This document shows positions 7,110-15,013 of a DNA stretch of 20,903 bases, one piece after another. A model generated the notes under the pieces. That model saw only the letters and a list, made by a program, of their open reading frames with translations. It was not told the DNA's origin and did not search any database. A program made the translations under genes and the position numbers. This stretch comes from CF-161 sp035259145 (GTDB taxonomy: Bacteria; Chloroflexota; Dormibacteria; Dormibacterales; Dormibacteraceae), in contig DATFWQ010000134.1 in NCBI GenBank assembly GCA_035259145.1, positions 1-20,903 of the forward strand. The letters are read 5' to 3'. How positions within the stretch are numbered: position 1 is the first letter of the stretch; the number at the start of each line of letters is the position of its first letter.

Positions 7110-7598
7110 CCACCCGCCGACACCGCCAGCACGCTCGCGGGCATCGTTCGTCAGGAGATCCCGAACCCGAGGGCCGTCGGGGCCTGGTTGGCGCTCCTCC
7201 GAGCGCACGCCACGTTGATGCGCGCGCTCGACTCCGATCTGCGCGCCAAGACAGGCTCCGGGCTCAACGACTTCGACGTGCTCGGGACGCTGGGTGACGC
7301 AGGCGGCTCCATGCGCATTGCCGACCTTGCCGAGCGTGCTTTCAGCTCCCGATCAGGGATGACCAGGCGCGTCGATCGGCTCGAGGGGGAGGGCCTCGTG
7401 GTCCGGGCGCAGGCGGACGAGGACGGCCGCGGCGTCGTGGTCGGACTCACCGATGCCGGGGCGCGTCGACTGGCCAGGCTCGCGCGCGTCCACTTGCGAG
7501 GAGTCCGGAGGCTCTTCGCCGAGCGGCTCGAGGAGGCGGAGATCGCCGCCCTGGAAGCCGCCCTCCAGAAGGTCTGTGCGGATACCTCCTTCGGCTGA
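7104..7598 (+). CDS. MarR family transcriptional regulator
   Basis: A 164-residue winged-helix regulator. After an N-terminal dimerisation helix (AVGAWLALLRAHATLMRALDSDL), the DNA-binding part reads MRIADLAERAFSSRSGMTRRVDRLEGEGLV, followed by the wing DEDGRGVVVGLTDAG and C-terminal helices. Relatives sense phenolics, oxidants or drugs and repress divergent operons. The frame could begin at TTG 7068, but the codons before ATG 7104 simply translate the operator repeat, so 7104 is preferred; there is no clear ribosome-binding site and the message may be nearly leaderless. It is transcribed away from the F420/LLM cluster and probably controls it. Confidence 0.87.
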   Translation: MQPPADTASTLAGIVRQEIPNPRAVGAWLALLRAHATLMRALDSDLRAKTGSGLNDFDVLGTLGDAGGSMRIADLAERAFSSRSGMTRRVDRLEGEGLVVRAQADEDGRGVVVGLTDAGARRLARLARVHLRGVRRLFAERLEEAEIAALEAALQKVCADTSFG

Positions 7599-7609
7599 GA
7601 CGCCGCTGT

Positions 7610-7627
7610 CCGTGCCGCCGGGCACGG
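7610..7627 (+). terminator. Possible stem-loop terminator after the MarR gene
   Basis: CCGTGCC and GGCACGG form a perfect seven-pair stem around a four-base loop, 11 bases after the MarR stop. No T-tract follows, so intrinsic termination is uncertain; it might also act as a message-stabilising hairpin. Confidence 0.35.
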
Positions 7628-7653
7628 GCGCGCATCCTGACAGGTAGGGGAGG

Positions 7654-8016
7654 GTGCCCGGCGTGGCGCCCGAGGTTGTAACGGTTGCCACGACCACGCC
7701 ACCATTGGCCATGATGGAAGCGCAGATCACCAAGGTCGCTGGGCTACTCCACGAGGCAGCCGAGACTCATCACGCCGTCTACCGGATCGTCGATGGTGCC
7801 GACGACGATTGGGCCTCCTGGTACGGAGACTGGCTGGTCCGTCTTTCGGAGCTGCCGCAGCTACTGGGCGTGCGGCTGGTTCGGAGCGAGCTGGTTTATG
7901 TGCTCGTCGGCCTGGACAAGAAGTACGTCGAGCTAAAGCCGGCGGAGCCGTGGGAGACGTACTATGCCCGAGCGATCCTGGAGCACTTCGCGAAGCCAGG
8001 GCGCGAAGCCGGCTGA
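7654..8016 (+). CDS. Conserved hypothetical protein
   Basis: A small acidic helical protein with the distinctive segment DDDWASWYGDWLVRLSELPQ in the middle and EPWETYYARAILEHF at the end. I recall similar short proteins of unknown function in Actinomycetota and related genomes but no named domain. Two starts are possible. GTG at 7654 has AGGTAGGGGAGG immediately before it. ATG 7711 or 7714 begins where the conserved part seems to start (MEAQITKVAGLLHEAAE), giving about 101-102 residues. The gene is convergent with the antiporter. No signal peptide or membrane segment is seen. Confidence 0.6.
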   Translation: MPGVAPEVVTVATTTPPLAMMEAQITKVAGLLHEAAETHHAVYRIVDGADDDWASWYGDWLVRLSELPQLLGVRLVRSELVYVLVGLDKKYVELKPAEPWETYYARAILEHFAKPGREAG

Positions 8017-8041
8017 GCGGCGTCGCCGTGCATGCCGCTGC

Positions 8042-9259
8042 TTACCACCGTTCTTCTTGCGCAGCTGGCATGACCTCTCCCCTCCTAGGCGGAGTGGCGA
8101 CAGCCAGGGCCGCCGCTGGAAACACGACAACAGAAAGCAAGCCGGCCGCGACCAGGGCGGCCGCGGTCGAGGGTTGGAGAAGGTTGAGCGCGATGCCGAT
8201 CTGCGTCGCGGCCACGATGAAGGGAAGAGAGGTCGCCTGAAGAAGCCCAGCCACGGCGGCCTGCCGGCGGCCGAAATCGCGCGCGTATAAAGCTGCCGGT
8301 AGGCCCCGAACGATCAGCAGCGCAGCCAGAAAGACCGGGATCTTGACAATTCCAGCCGCACTTGCGAGCAGGGACTTCAGATCGAACTGAAGCCCGCTGG
8401 TCACGAAGAAGATCGGGATCAGGAATCCATAGCCCACCGCCTGCAGCTTGCTGTGGAACTGCGGATGCGTCATCTGACCGTCGCGGTCGATCAAAGCGAT
8501 GACTGACCCCGCCATGAAGGATGCCAGGAGGAGCTCGATACCGAACCGGCCGGCCAGGGCGGCGAGGGCGAGCAAGAGAAGTACGGCGCCTCGGACGCGA
8601 ATCTGAGCCGTTGTATCCTGCAGCCGGCGCAGAACCATGGACAGCGTCGAAAGCCGCTCCGCCCGAGCGATGGTGAAGGCGGCCACCCCGATGGTGAGGG
8701 TGAAACCCACGAGCAGCAGGGCCGTGGTGAAGGGGGAGCGTGCTTCCCGGGAGAACAGGAGCGACATAACGATCACTGCCCCGAAGTCGGCCAGAGATGC
8801 AGACGCGATCACCACCTGACCGAACGAACCACCTGTGAGGCCGGCGTCCTTGAGCACAGGCAGCACCAGGCCGAGGGAGGTGGCGACCAGAATGATCGCC
8901 AGAAAAACGGGCGAACGGACAAGTCCCAGAAACAGGCTCGCGTATCCCGCCGCCAGCGCCAGTACGAATGAGAGGAGCAGCCCGGCGGCGGCCAGTCGCA
9001 GTGGACGGCCCCGCAGCCGGTCGAAGTCGACCTCCATTCCAGCCAGGAAGAGCAGGAACGTGAGGCCCAGGGTCGAGAGCACCGCAATTGGAAGATCGAC
9101 GTGAATCCAACCCAACACCGAGGGGCCGACCACGATGCCGGCGATGATCTCCAGGACGACTGCCGGTACTCGCAGCCGCGGCGCCAGGCCGAGCAGGAGA
9201 GGAGCGCCAAAGGCGATCAGGGCGACGCCCAGGAGTCCCTCGAAGGAAAGCGGAGGCAT
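8042..9259 (-). CDS. Cation:proton antiporter (CPA2 / Kef-like membrane domain)
   Basis: A 405-residue membrane protein with about 11-12 hydrophobic segments. Conserved features of the Na+/H+ exchanger PF00999 fold include VPAVVLEIIAGIVVGPSVLGW near residues 31-51, FLLFLAGMEVDF near 68-79, ATSLGLVLPVLKD near 125-137, and FFVTSGLQFDLKSL near 280. There is no C-terminal TrkA-N or TrkA-C regulatory domain, so it is the short membrane-only type. Expected role: exchange of Na+ or K+ for protons across the inner membrane. It lies 42 bases after the epimerase gene on the same strand, with a strong hairpin between them. Confidence 0.88.
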   Translation of the reverse strand: MPPLSFEGLLGVALIAFGAPLLLGLAPRLRVPAVVLEIIAGIVVGPSVLGWIHVDLPIAVLSTLGLTFLLFLAGMEVDFDRLRGRPLRLAAAGLLLSFVLALAAGYASLFLGLVRSPVFLAIILVATSLGLVLPVLKDAGLTGGSFGQVVIASASLADFGAVIVMSLLFSREARSPFTTALLLVGFTLTIGVAAFTIARAERLSTLSMVLRRLQDTTAQIRVRGAVLLLLALAALAGRFGIELLLASFMAGSVIALIDRDGQMTHPQFHSKLQAVGYGFLIPIFFVTSGLQFDLKSLLASAAGIVKIPVFLAALLIVRGLPAALYARDFGRRQAAVAGLLQATSLPFIVAATQIGIALNLLQPSTAAALVAAGLLSVVVFPAAALAVATPPRRGEVMPAAQEERW

Positions 9260-9272
9260 CTCAGGCGACTCG

Positions 9273-9305
9273 GTGACAGGTCGGATGGCTGATCCGACCG
9301 GTCAC
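9273..9305 (-). promoter_or_regulatory. Strong intergenic hairpin between nnrE and the antiporter
   Basis: GTGAC-a-GGTCGGAT pairs with ATCCGACC-g-GTCAC across the five-base loop GGCTG: 13 pairs with a single mismatch. It begins inside the nnrE stop codon and ends 13 bases before the antiporter ATG on the transcribed (minus) strand. No T-tract follows. It could terminate, stabilise the upstream message or restrict ribosome access to the antiporter start. Confidence 0.55.
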
Positions 9306-10018
9306 GGCGCCACCGGGACGATGTCCGATTCGCCGAATACGTCATCGACCGATATCCCCAATCGGCGGTAGACGAGTTGAGGAACTGAGATATCGGCCAG
9401 ATACAGCCGACCGACATATGAGCGCGCCTCGGGCCGTAGAAGCCCGACCTTTGGCAGTGCGAGTGTCAGCGTGGTGGCAGCCTGGATGGCAGGCTCGGCC
9501 GCGACCCCTGTGTCCCCTGGGAGACCTGACGGGATGTCGAGCGCCGCGATCGGCCGGCCACTTGCGTTGGCGGCGCTGATGAGGGTTGCGACGTAGCCCG
9601 TCGGCGCATCCCTGAGGCTGTACCCGATCAGTGCGTCAATCAAGTGATCCGCTGAGTTGAGGTCTGCTTCCACCATCTGTTGGGGGCTTTTTGCGGGGAC
9701 GCCGATGCGCTGAAGGATCGCGAGCTGATGCCCTGGGACGCCGTGGACCGCGTCGGCCTCCTGACCAAGTAGCACGGTTACGTCGGCGCCCCAGATGGCA
9801 AGCCGCCGGGCCGCAGCGAGCCCGCCTCCGCCGTTCCCCCCTTTGCCAGCGAGCACCACGATCCTCCGCCTGCGTACGTCACCGCCAAGCTCCGACCGCG
9901 TGTGGTGCGCCAGGCAGCGGCCGGCGTTCTCCATCATCTGGATGAGCTCGATGTGCAGATCCTCGACCATGATTCGGTCGACCTCGCGCATCTGATCGAC
10001 CGTTATGGTGGGGATCAT
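9302..10018 (-). CDS. nnrE: NAD(P)H-hydrate epimerase (YjeF_N domain, stand-alone)
   Basis: A 238-residue YjeF N-terminal-domain protein that would interconvert R- and S-forms of hydrated NAD(P)H so that the dehydratase can repair them. Seen: QMREVDRIMVEDL at the start, MMENAGR at 28-34, the substrate loop VVLAGKGGNGGGGLAAARRL at about 54-73, DALIGYSLRDAPTG at 128-141, and ALDIPSGLPGDTG at 159-171. The loop reads NGGGG where the commonest form is NGGDG, so the aspartate is replaced by glycine. The dehydratase (ADP-dependent carbohydrate kinase-like) domain is not fused and not nearby, so the protein is of the stand-alone type. It is preceded by the hydrolase gene (37-base gap). Confidence 0.87.
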   Translation of the reverse strand: MIPTITVDQMREVDRIMVEDLHIELIQMMENAGRCLAHHTRSELGGDVRRRRIVVLAGKGGNGGGGLAAARRLAIWGADVTVLLGQEADAVHGVPGHQLAILQRIGVPAKSPQQMVEADLNSADHLIDALIGYSLRDAPTGYVATLISAANASGRPIAALDIPSGLPGDTGVAAEPAIQAATTLTLALPKVGLLRPEARSYVGRLYLADISVPQLVYRRLGISVDDVFGESDIVPVAP

Positions 10019-10055
10019 GGCTCAGGTTGGCGGTCGCGGTTGCCCGCCGGGGGTT

Positions 10056-10937
10056 TCAACTCTGCTGCCTCCAGGATGCCTTGATCGCCTGCGCTATTTG
10101 ATCGCCTACATCCTCCTGGAGGAAGTGCGAGGCGTCATCGAACAGGACCGTCGTGTGCTTTGGGAAGGACCGTTCGAAGCGCTGGCGTTCAGCGTCTCGG
10201 AACGCCACGTCTCTGAGACCCCAGACGATTAGAGCCGGTCGGTCGGCCAGCTTTGGCAAGCCGGCTTCGACTTCGCGAAGGTAGCTGGTTGCACGGATGA
10301 GCTGTCGCGGAGCAATTACCGCCGCGGTGCGCCGGGCCCGATCGCGCCAGGGTGCGAGGTACATATCGAGTACTTCGGGAGGTGGCCTCTCCGCGAAGCC
10401 ACGTGTGAAGAACGCCCTCGGTACGAAGTTGAACGCGGACGTCAGCGAGCGTCCAATCGGCCCGCCCATTATCCAGCTGAAGACGCGAATACGGCGTTGC
10501 GCAGCCAGCGGCCAAGCGAACGTGTTACCAATGATCAAGCGGCGGACCAGCTCCGGCCGGCGGCCGCCAAGGCCGAGGCCGATCGGCCCGCCCCAGTCCT
10601 GGACCATCATTGTCACGTCCTTCAGACGAAGACGATCAACGAAGCGCTCGAGTACGTCGCTGTGCTCACTCGGGGTGAAGTGATAGCCAGGCGCAGCGTC
10701 CGATAGGCCGTAGCCGGGGAAGTCGAGCGCGACGCACCGGAAGTCGTTCTTCAGCGCTGCGATGATCTTCCGATAGAGGAAACTCCAGGAGGGGTTGCCG
10801 TGCAAGAGCAGGAGGGTATCGCCGGTGCCCTCATCGACGTAATGAATGCGCGCCCCGTCAAGGTCCAGGAAACGGTGCTCGACTGGGAACAGCTGTTGCG
10901 GGATGTCGAAACCTGGCCGGCCGCCGATTATCTTCAT
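10056..10937 (-). CDS. Alpha/beta hydrolase, haloalkane dehalogenase-like
   Basis: A 293-residue alpha/beta hydrolase with the haloalkane dehalogenase layout. Halide/oxyanion motif HGNPSWS is at residues 46-52 (Asn48). The nucleophile motif VQDWGG has Asp114 with adjacent halide-binding Trp115 instead of the serine of esterases. The acid is probably Asp243 in VWGLRDVAF and the base His271 in DASHFLQED. The family hydrolyses carbon-halogen bonds to an alcohol and halide; Asp nucleophiles also occur in epoxide hydrolases, but those usually have HGFP/HGWP and cap tyrosines. The acid after strand beta-7 fits subfamilies I/III rather than the DhaA/LinB type. Substrate is unknown. First gene of a possible operon with nnrE and the antiporter. 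Confidence 0.82.
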   Translation of the reverse strand: MKIIGGRPGFDIPQQLFPVEHRFLDLDGARIHYVDEGTGDTLLLLHGNPSWSFLYRKIIAALKNDFRCVALDFPGYGLSDAAPGYHFTPSEHSDVLERFVDRLRLKDVTMMVQDWGGPIGLGLGGRRPELVRRLIIGNTFAWPLAAQRRIRVFSWIMGGPIGRSLTSAFNFVPRAFFTRGFAERPPPEVLDMYLAPWRDRARRTAAVIAPRQLIRATSYLREVEAGLPKLADRPALIVWGLRDVAFRDAERQRFERSFPKHTTVLFDDASHFLQEDVGDQIAQAIKASWRQQS

Positions 10938-11077
10938 TACGGGATCCTATTGGCTTCTGATTGCTTGCGACGCCCGCGTTGATTGCCGATCGTCCAGACA
11001 GCCGCGGCATGGCGCGACGATAGTGCCCTGCCGATCCGCGAACCCATGCACTCAGACCGTAAGGTGGCCCCTCCAGG

Positions 11078-11103
11078 CCGTCTGTAGCATCGGTCACAGA
11101 CGG
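11078..11103 (-). terminator. Stem-loop downstream of the AraC gene
   Basis: CCGTCTGT and ACAGACGG form a perfect eight-pair stem around a ten-base loop, about 50 bases past the stop of the AraC-family gene. No T-tract is visible on either strand, so its action as a terminator is tentative. Confidence 0.35.
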
Positions 11104-11155
11104 GCAACGTGCCTAAGCTCAAGTGTCGTCCAGCTACTGTGAAAGCGCGCCGTGA

Positions 11156-12220
11156 CTAGAGGTGCTGTGCTCGGCGGTACTCTCCGGGTGACACGCCGAC
11201 GTAGCGCTCGAATGCTCGGGTAAACGCTGCCGCCGAGTCGTAGCCCACAGCAGCGGCAATCACGAACAGTTTGTCGTTCGTTCCGCGCAACCGTCTCGCG
11301 GCGGCATCCAGCCGCACGCGCTTCAGGTAGTGAAGCGGTGGTTCGCCCACCAACCGAGTGAATTTGCTCGCGAGGGCTGACCGCGACAGGGCTACTTGAT
11401 CCGCCAGCATCTCCACCGTCCAGGGTCGCGCCGGGTCGCTGTGGAGGAGTGCGATGGCGCGACCGATCTGCTGATCTCGGACGGCCGCAAGCCACCCAGA
11501 CTCTGTGGAAGCAAGACTCTGCTCGAGGTAGCCGCGGACCGCGCCAATGAAGAGGATGTCGGCAAGCCGGCCCACCACGGCCTCGGACCCAGGGCGGTCG
11601 GAGTCGAGCTCATCGATGGCATGCTGAACGGTGAGGCGAAGCCATGGCGCACCCCCGTCTTCGCTCCCTTTTACGAAGATAAGCGGTGGAAGCGCCGCGA
11701 GGAGAGGATTAGTCCTGGCGTTTTCAAACCGCATTGCACCGCAAACGAGTCTGGTCGTGAGTCCCATCCCACGCGCGTTCAGCTCACCCTTTGGTGACGG
11801 CGGACTATCCCGGATTAGATCGAGGAGACCAATTGCTTGGGTTGCTGGTTCGTCTCTCAATACGTGCGGATGCTCGTGAGGCAAGACGACGAAATCTCCG
11901 GACGTGAGCTGGGTGCTCGGTTCACGTCCGACCTCTAACCAGCAAGACCCGCCGGCGACAATATGAAAGGGCACCAGGCGACCGCCGGCATCCTTTCGTG
12001 GTTGACGCGACGGGTACTTCATTCGCCGGAATTGAGCCGAAGCCGCGCGATACGCATTCGCATCGAGTCTGAGGCCCCAGGGCGCACCCAGCGCCACTCG
12101 AAAAAAGAAACTGCTCCCCACAACGATTGATCCGAGGAGGTCGTCCACCAGGGTCTCGTGCCAGGAGTGTGTGCCGGCCCTGGGCGCATCAGATTCGGGA
12201 GCCATTGAGCCGCCATACAC
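11156..12220 (-). CDS. AraC family transcriptional regulator (cupin-type sensor domain)
   Basis: A 354-residue regulator. The N-terminal two-thirds has a cupin-like sensor: FHIVAGGSCWLEVGREP, then LTSGDFVVLPHEHPHVL, as in AraC members with the Cupin_6 domain. The C-terminal two-helix-turn-helix domain spans about residues 255-350: PWTVEMLADQVALSRSALASKF for the first and VIAAAVGYDSAAAFTRAFER for the second, ending VGVSPGEYRR. Such regulators usually activate neighbouring oxidoreductase or hydrolase genes. ATG 12205 (MAPESD) is an equally possible start; neither has a strong ribosome-binding site. It is divergent from the uncharacterised gene at 12427 and upstream of the dehalogenase-like gene, so either may be a target. 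Confidence 0.88.
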   Translation of the reverse strand: MYGGSMAPESDAPRAGTHSWHETLVDDLLGSIVVGSSFFFRVALGAPWGLRLDANAYRAASAQFRRMKYPSRQPRKDAGGRLVPFHIVAGGSCWLEVGREPSTQLTSGDFVVLPHEHPHVLRDEPATQAIGLLDLIRDSPPSPKGELNARGMGLTTRLVCGAMRFENARTNPLLAALPPLIFVKGSEDGGAPWLRLTVQHAIDELDSDRPGSEAVVGRLADILFIGAVRGYLEQSLASTESGWLAAVRDQQIGRAIALLHSDPARPWTVEMLADQVALSRSALASKFTRLVGEPPLHYLKRVRLDAAARRLRGTNDKLFVIAAAVGYDSAAAFTRAFERYVGVSPGEYRRAQHL

Positions 12221-12426
12221 GGGTGTCAGTTACTGCTGTCAACATCGCTCGGCGATCTTCGGGTATCGGGGCGACAGAAACCTATCCAGCACCACGTTTT
12301 TGGACGATTGAGCAACAGGTCTGTCGTTTCGGTCAACTCATGCCAGAGTAGCCTCGCCGACGGCAGCTCACGCACGAGGCGTAGCGTCCCGCGATCGCCG
12401 ACGACGTCGATACCGGGAGAATCCGC

Positions 12427-13176
12427 ATGAAGTCCAGCTCGTCTTTGCTCGAACATGTGATCACAGCGCATGGTGGCCTCGAACGATGGCAGAGCGCCAG
12501 AGAGCTGACTGTACAGCACTCCTCGGGGGGCTTCGCCTTCGCCGCGAAGTTCCAGGGGCGAACACTCTCCACGCACATGGCACGGGTATCAACCGATGTT
12601 GAGCGCACAGTGTTCACCCCCTACCCCGGGCCGGGACGTCGAGGGGTGTTCGACCGTGGGGCAGTGCGAATTGAGACAGACGGCGGTCGCATCCTCGCGC
12701 ATCGGCTCGATCCCCGCTCCGACCTCCGCAGGCTGCGCCATAGGCTCTGGTGGGACAAGCTCGACCTCCTCTACTTCACCGGCTCAGCACTGTGGACGTA
12801 CATGGCGACCCCGTTCATCTTCGCTACTCCCGGCTTCGAAATTGACGAACTCGAACCGTGGGAGCAGAGCGGCGAGGTCTGGCAGCGACTAGCCGTCACG
12901 TTTCCCGCCGACTTTAGCACCCACTCGCGTCAGCAGGTCTTCTACTTCGGCGCCGATTTCCTGTTGAGGCGTCAGGACTACACGGCTGAGGAATTCGGGG
13001 AGCGGGCGAATGCCGCACATTACTGCTTCGACCACCGGGAGTTTGGTGGCCTGGTGTTTCCCACTCGCCGGCGGGTCTTTTCCCGCAGGCCCGATAATCG
13101 CCATCGACGGCTTCCGCTCCTCGTGTGGATCGACATCCAGGCTATCGATGTCGGGGCCGTTGAAGGGCTCGACTAG
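12427..13176 (+). CDS. Conserved hypothetical protein, possibly LolA-like fold
   Basis: A 249-residue soluble protein without signal peptide or membrane segment. It opens with LLEHVITAHGGLERWQSAREL, continues through alternating strands (FAFAAKFQGRTLSTHMARV, GRRGVFDRGAVRIETDGG) and a tryptophan-rich middle (RLWWDKLDLLYFTGSALWTY). It ends with a strand-rich C-terminus (VFPTRRRVFSRRPDNR). The opening A-x-GG-x-x-x-W and repeated long strands resemble the unclosed barrel of lipoprotein-carrier LolA-like proteins, but this is a weak impression; no catalytic motif is seen. The ATG at 12427 has GGGAGAATCCGC upstream. It is divergent from the AraC gene across about 200 bases, so it is probably under that regulator. 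Confidence 0.7.
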   Translation: MKSSSSLLEHVITAHGGLERWQSARELTVQHSSGGFAFAAKFQGRTLSTHMARVSTDVERTVFTPYPGPGRRGVFDRGAVRIETDGGRILAHRLDPRSDLRRLRHRLWWDKLDLLYFTGSALWTYMATPFIFATPGFEIDELEPWEQSGEVWQRLAVTFPADFSTHSRQQVFYFGADFLLRRQDYTAEEFGERANAAHYCFDHREFGGLVFPTRRRVFSRRPDNRHRRLPLLVWIDIQAIDVGAVEGLD

Positions 13177-13429
13177 ACCGGCCCGGATCGCGCTGATCGA
13201 TAGGAGACTTTTGAAGCGACTCCCGAGGTCTTTGTCGAAATCGGGCAAGTGCTGCCTGCGCCGGAGCAGGCCGAGTGGAAGGGCCGGCAAGCTGGGGGCC
13301 CGCCTCGCGTCGCGGTTGCCAGCTGGATAACGCTCGGGCGCGTTTACGGGTAGCCCATGGCCCTCGGCTGTCGGGCCTCGGCTCGCCAAGGAGTTGGGCA
13401 CCGGCAATGGGTGTCAGCACCGACGAACC
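13177..13429. other. Gene-poor spacer
   Basis: This is the first part of an 876-base stretch without a confident gene. The open frames here are arginine- and proline-rich on both strands, as expected of non-coding high-GC DNA. I recognise no domain, tRNA, repeat or terminator. Confidence 0.4.
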
Positions 13430-13612
13430 TTATTGCCCGACATCGATGCCTGAGGCGAACGCAACGAGTACCGCTGACATTGCGGCGACGTTGGCCACGA
13501 CTCCCAAGATGGCGCAGCGGGTCCTGGGCCTGAATCGGGCCAGAGCGAAGCCAGAACCGACCAGTGCGATTAGCCTCGCGGGAATGACCGCATCTGCGAT
13601 TCGTCCTCGAGC
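13430..13612 (-). pseudogene. Fragment of a small membrane protein (two hydrophobic segments)
   Basis: The minus frame ending at TAA 13432-13430 reads AVIPARLIALVGSGFALARF, a basic loop RPRTR, then CAILGVVANVAAMSAVLVAF. These are two plausible membrane helices with a short positive loop, resembling DUF4190-type two-helix proteins. No ATG, GTG or TTG precedes them in frame, so the start is missing. The similarity is weak and the stretch may be chance hydrophobicity. Confidence 0.25.
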
Positions 13613-13863
13613 TGCTCCTGACGGACGCGGAGCGGCAGGTACTGCGCGAGTTGGTGCAGGGGTCGTCCGAGCACGCTGGCAGCAAGGAACGCCGAGTGCA
13701 GCTGAGAAAGCCCGCCGGCATCGGCCTGATCAAGCGCCTCTGCGAGCACCGAATCTCTGAGGTCACGGACAGAGAACGCCGCGACTTTGCGCAGCTGGTC
13801 GCGGTGACCGAACGCGGCCGCGACTACACTCGACGATTTGACGAGGCCAAGGCCAACCCCTAA
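13591..13863 (+). pseudogene. Unrecognised small coding-like frame, start missing
   Basis: A frame bounded by TGA upstream and TAA at 13861-13863 encodes about 90 residues: LLLTDAERQVLRELVQG, then HRISEVTDRERRDFAQLVA and TERGRDYTRRFDEA. Third positions are rich in G and C, as in real genes here. The opening and the TDRERRDF stretch are reminiscent of short helical proteins with an LT-x-x-E-x-x-x-LR-x-x-L opening and a TDR-x-x-F motif. The first conventional start codon is TTG 13648, inside the conserved-looking part, so the gene is probably truncated. The opposite strand is also open and GC3-rich here. Confidence 0.35.
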
Positions 13864-14052
13864 TGTGGCCCGATCCTGGGTGTCGATCGCAAGTGCGCGG
13901 GAGCCGGTCGAGGAACACAGCGTTGGTCGGCTCATGCCCAGCGCCGTGTGCCGTTCGCGTCTGGTCTCGACAAGGAGACCGAGACGCCGACCTGGCGGAG
14001 TCCGGCATGAAAGCCAGCGCTCCGACCAACGAGCAAGTAGAGGGAAAGTGCG

Positions 14053-14469
14053 ATGAACGGGACCAAGGTGCTGGTGCTGGCCTTCTTCGCGGCTTACTGG
14101 GTCATGGTCGTGGCTATGCTCCTGGCCGCCCGACCGCTGTACGACCAGATCCTGAGCCTGTCCGGTAATCAAGCGCAGGCCGAGATTCCGGCTCTTGTAG
14201 TCCTGACGCTACTCTTCGGAACGCTTTCGATCGGCGTGATCCGCGGCTGGCGATGGACCTTCTGGGTGATCCTGGTCGTGTTCATGGCCGGCCTATTGCG
14301 CGCGGTGTACTCGGCCCTCCAGTTGACTGGGATCGTCCCGCGTCAGGGGCCAGTCTGGTACGTCGTTCTGCCGGGCCCGGTTGGCCTGGTTCAGTTTTGC
14401 ATCGCGGTGGTCATGTTGGCCGGCTACCGCAAGGTCGGCGGCTGGGGTCGCGGATCGTCGCGGCCCTGA
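14053..14469 (+). CDS. Small integral membrane protein, function unknown
   Basis: A 138-residue protein with four clear hydrophobic segments at about residues 6-26, 46-64, 67-90 and 103-124, and a positive C-terminal tail (GYRKVGGWGRGSSRP), consistent with a four-helix membrane protein with the tail inside. The ATG has AGAGGGAAAG a few bases upstream. The layout resembles small DoxX-like or DUF-type four-helix proteins, but I recognise no family signature. It is convergent with the VOC gene. Confidence 0.7.
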   Translation: MNGTKVLVLAFFAAYWVMVVAMLLAARPLYDQILSLSGNQAQAEIPALVVLTLLFGTLSIGVIRGWRWTFWVILVVFMAGLLRAVYSALQLTGIVPRQGPVWYVVLPGPVGLVQFCIAVVMLAGYRKVGGWGRGSSRP

Positions 14470-14638
14470 GGCTGCGACACGGCCGCGGCGACAAACGAGG
14501 CCCCCAACGACGCGCTGGTTCGCCGTACGGCGACACGGCGTCGGCCGACAAGCCGGCCAGCGCGCTTCACCAGGGATCAGAGTAGGCTGTCGACCTGGTG
14601 GATCGGGCCCGTGCGAGCCTTGATCAGGCTAGAGGCCG

Positions 14639-15013
14639 TTACAGCCGCCAGGGTGGGAAACGACGGTTGATGCCGGCGCGAAAAAGGCAGATCGCGTTGC
14701 CGTCGGGATCGCGCAGTCGGGCCTCGCGCCAGAGCCAGTCCTCGTCGTGAGGCCCGGTGGCGAAAGAGATTCCGGCAGCCTCGAGCGCCCGAACCCGCTC
14801 GTCGAGGTCATCGCACTCGAAAAAGACGACCACGCCGTGACCCCGCGCGACTTCGTCCACACGCTGGACCGACAGCGTCCCCTCACCATCAGGACACTCG
14901 AATCGAGCGTAGTCCGGCAGCGCATCGACGATCTGTATCAAGCCAAGCGTCTTGTAGAACTCGACGGCACGGGCCACGTCGGTTGAGGGCACAGTGACTT
15001 GGTTCAGGTTCAA
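14639..15013 (-). CDS. VOC family protein (glyoxalase/bleomycin-resistance fold)
   Basis: A 124-residue single VOC unit with both beta-alpha-beta-beta-beta modules. The first is LNQVTVPSTDVARAVEFYKT then LGLIQIVDALPDYARFECPDG. The second runs from VVVFFECDDLDERVRALEAAG to EARLRDPDGNAICLFRAG. The closing RDPDGN is the typical end of the family. The family includes dioxygenases, glyoxalases, epimerases and antibiotic-binding proteins; nothing here identifies the substrate. The gene stands alone. Confidence 0.88.
   Translation of the reverse strand: MNLNQVTVPSTDVARAVEFYKTLGLIQIVDALPDYARFECPDGEGTLSVQRVDEVARGHGVVVFFECDDLDERVRALEAAGISFATGPHDEDWLWREARLRDPDGNAICLFRAGINRRFPPWRL

Noticed and set aside
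13570..14172. 200-codon minus-strand frame covering the small membrane protein start
   Set aside because: It overlaps the supported gene at 14053 and has no recognisable domain, although part of it is GC3-rich; kept only as background to the debris finding.
14470..14638. GC-rich inverted repeat CGCGGCC / GGCCGCG around the stop of the small membrane protein gene as a terminator
   Set aside because: Only seven pairs with a long loop, overlapping the stop codon and without a T-tract; such pairs arise often by chance at this GC content.
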